Below are positions 42,701 through 48,700 of a DNA stretch of 64,000 bases, piece after piece. A program made the translations under genes and the position numbers. The DNA lies in the NCBI GenBank assembly GCA_008360975.2, contig CM039196.1, positions 3,658,001 through 3,722,000 of the forward strand. The letters are read 5' to 3'. This DNA is from Lichenostomus cassidix. Taxonomy: Eukaryota; Chordata; Aves; Passeriformes; Meliphagidae. Under the pieces are notes generated by a model. That model had not been told where the DNA came from and did not search any database. It was given only the letters and a program-made list of their open reading frames with translations. Position 1 is the stretch's first letter, and each line of letters opens with the position of its first letter.

Positions 42701-45700
42701 TCCTCCCCTCGCTTATTTAATAAATAAATATACATGTGGGAAGGCGAATGTGAGAGACAAAGAGCTGCACTGGGTAATGGCATCCAGGGTTGTTTGTTTT
42801 GTGGGTTTTTTTAATTGCAGGCAGCAGTCATAGAGATCATGAAATAAATGTTTCTGGCTAATTGCAGACTCCTGAACAGCTTGTTAAAATGCTGCAGGAC
42901 AAATCACATCTGCCACTGCCACACAGCCCCTGACTAAAGGCAAGGAAACAGCTTTGCAGGAGGACATTTGCCACTAGAGCCAGGAAAAGTTCATTTGAAA
43001 GGAATCCACATTGTAATTACACTTGAGTGGATGTTGTACAGAGCTTCTCATACCTAATAAACCTCCTTTAATTAATTTCTCCAAGAGATTATGGATATTA
43101 ATTCTTAAACCACATATTATATGTTTAAAATAACCACCTCCTGTTGTGTGTTCTGCTGTCTGAAAACTAAAGTTTTTTTCCTGTTATAGATGGAATCACT
43201 TTCTACAACAGCTGGCTTTTGATTTTCTTGAACTAAACTGGATGGATTTTCCACTAAGTGACAACAAGCTGAAGAAACGGAGGAGAAAGAGAATTAATGT
43301 TTGCATTTTGAGAGTTAAATGCTGAAAAAAACAGGTCTGTGGTCTCTGGCCATGTCAATAACAAAGATAGCACCACAAAAGACAAGCTGTGATGTACTTG
43401 CTGTTGTATGCCTTGCTCCTTAAATCCCACAGTTTAACAGTAAAGTGTAAATTTTTTTGCCTTTGATATGGCTCTACAGCTCTGTCTTGTAGCAATCAGG
43501 ACGAGTCAGTGTCAAATATGTGCAGTTTTGCTGATGAAAAGCCTTTTCCTGCTGAAGTTTTAGTTTCTCCCTGATCTCACAGCTCCCAATTTGCTTTAAA
43601 AGCATGTACGGTCTGTCTGGGATTGGTAAGAGTGTTTTGCTTTGGTCTTTCATAAGGGAAATGAGCACTAATTTGGGTAAATGATACAGGAAGTACATCA
43701 GCTTCAACAGATTTACAAGACCATTCCAAAATGGGACTTATTAGAGACTTTTGATAATGCAGTTTACATCATCTGATTTTCATACACAGCTTATGGAACC
43801 AGTAGAAAAAAACCTCTTAATTATTCAACATCATCTGAAGGTCTAAGCAGGCATTTGCACTTCCAGAAAAGTAAGAGGGTATTAGAAGAAAGGTGTGAGG
43901 TCATCTGAGATACACAGGATACTTCAGCAAATTAAATACCATTTTCCTCAAAAGCCTTTTTACTAAAGGTCAGTACTCAGAGCTACCTCCAAAAAGGAGA
44001 TTCAAGACCAAATGTTCCCAGGGAGGTTCTGACAAACACCCTGGGAGCTTCCAGGGTTTGGACACATCCCACTAAAGACTCCACACAGCAAAGCCAGCCC
44101 TTCCCAGGGCCTTCTGAGCACACTGCCTGCAGTTCTTGTATCTCCAGGCGAAGCTTGTTATCTCCCAACTATCTGAAGTCAAAGCAAGTCAAAATAAAAT
44201 TCAAGAAAACCCCCAACGTGTTCATTCACAAGTTCTGATACAGACAACACAACTACCAGTGTTTATAGAATGTAAAATTCCCTCTCCTCCTGCTTGAACA
44301 GAATCTAAGAGGATGAAGAGGATGTAACAAACATCACTTTGCCATAGAACAAGTTAGCAAGTAGCTACTTAACTGTAACTAAAAGCTGTGTTAGTAGAAA
44401 GTCTAATTGTCACTATTTTAGCTTTGCAGTATCTTATCCTTACACATTATTTCCTTGTTTGATCTTTCAAATCAATTTCAGTCAATATTTTAATTAGAAA
44501 ATGGTAGAGCCAAAGTTCAATCACTCTAATTGGTGTTTGACATCTTCTTCAACATCGAGAAGCACAAAAGGTATCTAATTTTAGATGAACTATGGGAAAG
44601 TATCATGTTTCCCATTGTATCCAATATTTGTCCTTTTGCATCCTACTACATGACCTCCCCCAGGTAATTCTTCCCATTAAACAGCATTTTTGCCAAATCT
44701 GCTCCAGAAAGTAGTGGCTGACATTCCCTATTTTTAGGGCAACATGTTTCTCTGCTGATAGTAAATACCAGACCTACTACAATTAACTCACACTAATCTA
44801 CATGAAGAGTTTTAGCCTGAGGTTTTATGACCCTATTAAGTAAATTCAAATGTGAGCTGTCACTAAAAGGCAGCTTTTTCCTCTGGCTACAATTCCAGCC
44901 CCGTGTCCTCTCCCTGGTGCTGGCAGTGGTGCCTGTGGGGTGTGTGTGTTTTAGTTCTGCTACACAGGGAACTGAGGAGCAGTGAAGATGTGCACAAAGG
45001 GGTTTTTTTATTCCTGAAGTTGCATATTGGAAAGGGAAGTCTCTAAATCTCCCCAATAAACATTTAATTCTTTCTCTACAGAATTCAATTGGCTGAATTT
45101 CACGCGTGAAGATGAAGATGGTGGAACATCTATTAGGATCAATTACATCCCTAACACCCCTGAGTATTAAACACAGATTATTCTCATCTCACAGGAGGTA
45201 CAAACCAGACAGAAAAACAGAAACCACCTCAAAATTGTAAAATATCTTTAACAGCAGCATGAAAGAAATTAATTCTATTACTTTTACCACCCCATTACAG
45301 GTATAAGGTCATTCCTCTTGTTCAGAGTTATCAGAGAGGCAGCACCACTTGTTTACTTGGCTCTTTTGTCTCTAGAAACACCAATAAAACAATGTAAAAA
45401 GACTAAATTACAAAAAGTATGGATTATTCTGTAAGAGAAATAGCACAAGTGACAGCTTTAAAGGTACCCTGAAGATTGAAATACACCTCCACACTGAAAC
45501 TGCTCCATAAACAACCCTCTGTCCATGTTCCTTGTCTCCCACTCTGCAGGGGAACAGAGACATCTGAACATGGGACATCCAGCACGAAGCTGCCTTGGTG
45601 CAAACCCACCTTAATTTATTCCAAAACATTTTTCTAACCCCTCCCCGAGGCCTTTTCCTTGCTACACCATGTGTCAAATATATAAAGATGTGTGAACATT

Positions 45701-48700
45701 TTCTCCCTGATGTTTTAGCTACTCAAATTTTATAGGTTCTTAGCAGCTGCTGCATTTTACACCAGGCTTTAGTGCTGCAGTTAAAAACTACAAGTTTCAA
45801 GGTTGGGCCAATTTTTTTTCTGCTCCAAGAAATTTTAACCATATCCTCTTGTCCAAAGCCTCTGCTGAGTCCTGTGTGGAGCAGTGCAGGTTTTTAACAA
45901 TTCAGCCAAACTATTTGCTTTTGTGAAAGCATTAGAAATCTAATTGCTCAGAAATAAGCACTAAGACATCTCTTTTACAATTTTATCCCAAATAATTGTT
46001 GTAACCATACAAATTTCCCAAATAACCTTCATATCTGAGATGAATTACAAAGTACAAGCGAGCTGTAAATAAATAAAATGTTATAAAGTGTTGTCTCTTT
46101 ATTTGCTCATTAAAATATTTCTTTGGCTCTTACTCAAGCAGTAGGTGAAAATGGCTGCAAAAGGTAAAGAAAAATCTTTGTAATTGAAACATTTGAGAGT
46201 GCAAATCACTGCATCAGCTACAATTGGTAACAAGATCTACATGTGGGAAACAGATTTGCAAAATCATCCTTGAGAAGTTTCCTAATGTTTCTCTACAAGG
46301 TTAACTAAAACATGACTTCAAAAATCAAAGGTCAGAGGCACGCTGGTCCATATTAAAGAAGTTTAATAAATTCCAAATCCTGGCAGAGGAATACTGGAAC
46401 ACTGAGGGGATGCACAGGCAGGATGAGGAGGTAACAAGCCTGCCACACGCCTGGATCAGCAGTTCCCAAGTCACAGGTCACAACCCCAGGAGGGGTCATC
46501 CACTTAGGAAGGAGTCAATTGTTGATGGTGGCATTAGGGACTTTCAGTTTGACAGAGGTGACGCTTGTAGATGGCAGTAAGGTCACAAGCAGAAAGGTTT
46601 GGGAAGCACTGACCCAGATAATTGCAGAGAACTGCTCTCTCCTTCAGCAATCAGGGAAAAGTGACAGAATGTTTTCTCTGGGCCGGGAGGAAAATGGGTG
46701 AAAACTTCCAAGTTTAGCAGAAACCTTCCAGTCTAAATCATTTTATGGCGAACACGAGTCAGTCACAGGACTGGCATGTGCTGAGAAAACAGCACTGGAC
46801 TTCAGCTTTTCAACCTCTCCATGGAGGGCCAGCCCAGACCACACTGGGGGAAGAGGAAAGGCCATCACTTTTTTCTTCTTTGTTTCATTTTTATTATCTT
46901 TTAAACTTCCACTTGATTCAAGGGAACTGTTTTCAGTGCAGAGCCACACCTGCCCAGTGGCACCTCACTCTGCCCTACAGGAACAAAGCTTAACAAGAGT
47001 CCAAACATCAGCTGAGGACAGACATAGACATGATCCCAACAGCTACTGAGGAAGAAGCTGCACTTCCAGCTCCATGTTAAAATCAGCAGAAGGTGTCCCT
47101 GCCCATGGCAGGAGGGGGAATTGGATGATCTTCAAGGTTCCTTCTACCCCAAACCATTCTGGGATTCTGTGGTGACTCTGGAGAGCTGGAAGATCAAATC
47201 TCCCTGGTTTAAGGGACATCCCCACCTCCAGACAAACCCTCACCACGCTCCTGGGGTTACTGACTCCAGGAAGGATTTTGGTTGGGGAGATTCTGGAAGT
47301 GCTGCAGTTCCCATTGGGTCACATCATGGAACAGCTCTTCCTCCCCTGAATGTCCCTCCTGGGTGGGCACTGAGCAGCCAAAATGTCATGGCAACACCCC
47401 AAGCTCTGTCACCTAGGGTTGTCTCCAAGAAGCAGACTTTGCACTTTGAAAGACTTCTCTGTGTGAAAAGTTTGAAAATAAGGGTCCAAAGGCTTCTGTA
47501 ATCACTGACTAATCCAGGTCTCTCCTGACTAGAGGATTTTAGTGGGAAACCCATATAAGAAGCAGCTGTTTCATGTGTATCATTACATAAATTCTATCAA
47601 ATAAACAAAAAACCACAAACCCTCATTTTTTGTAAATATGCTGAAACAGTCTAAGAAGTTGGCACACATCATCGCAGAAAAAAAATAAAACCAGAGCAAA
47701 AACCTCAGCACTCTTTAAAACTTAAAACTCAACATACTCCTAGAAGAAGTTGAAAGAGAAGGTTAAGGTTCTAGTAACCTACCATTAAAATATATGTGTA
47801 AATACATGTGCATAAAAATATACAAAAAGGTAAAATCAAAGCTGCATGGGAGTCAAAATAACAAAATAATAAGTTTTCATAAGCCTTTCTTGGCATAACA
47901 CCAGCACTGTAACATTTTTTCCTCTGCTTTTCTTTTTATAAATAGACAGAACCTTTGAACAGAAGGACAAAGGAAACACTTTCAAACACACTGACATTAG
48001 TCACCAATAAGCTCTTTAAAGGGATATTTAAGCGAAACAGACCAGAATGGTACTTCTCCACCCAAAAAAATATCCATTAAAGTATTAAACATTATACATT
48101 TTTAATTAAGCACTTCAGCTCAGAAATTCAGCCAGGCTTCTGACCACCACTGATGAAGCACAAGAAGTGAATTAAAGAAGTTTCCTAATCAAAGCAGCAG
48201 CTGCAGCATCTCCTACCCTTGGCCAATAGCACATCCCAAGAGATTTCTGTTTGGACCATTTTCAAAGATATTTATTACACTGCAAGTAGGAGTAGAAAGA
48301 GTGTAAATGAGCTCTTGTGTAGCAGTCGATTGCATGGCCACACTTCAGTAAGATGTGTGCACCTATTTCCACAAAATGGCTCCTCAAAGCCATTCCATAT
48401 CACCAAAGCAGCCCCTTATTTAATTTAAAAAAAAAGCATTAAGAAAGGCAGAGAAAAGTTGTGAGCTCAATATTTTACATTTGCACCACGTGAAATTTTT
48501 TTTAAACCCTCTTCAATCAATACCAGAAACTCTACACCAATTTGCAAATGAGATCTGAAAAAAAAAAATTGATCACTTGCGATCATCAGTTCTATCAGTG
48601 GAAGGAAATAAAAGGCTTTTATAAATTGTGACTTAAGAAAAAAGATCAAAATAAGTCAAAACCAGTACTTATCAAAATAAGCACCACAGCAAAAAGTCTT

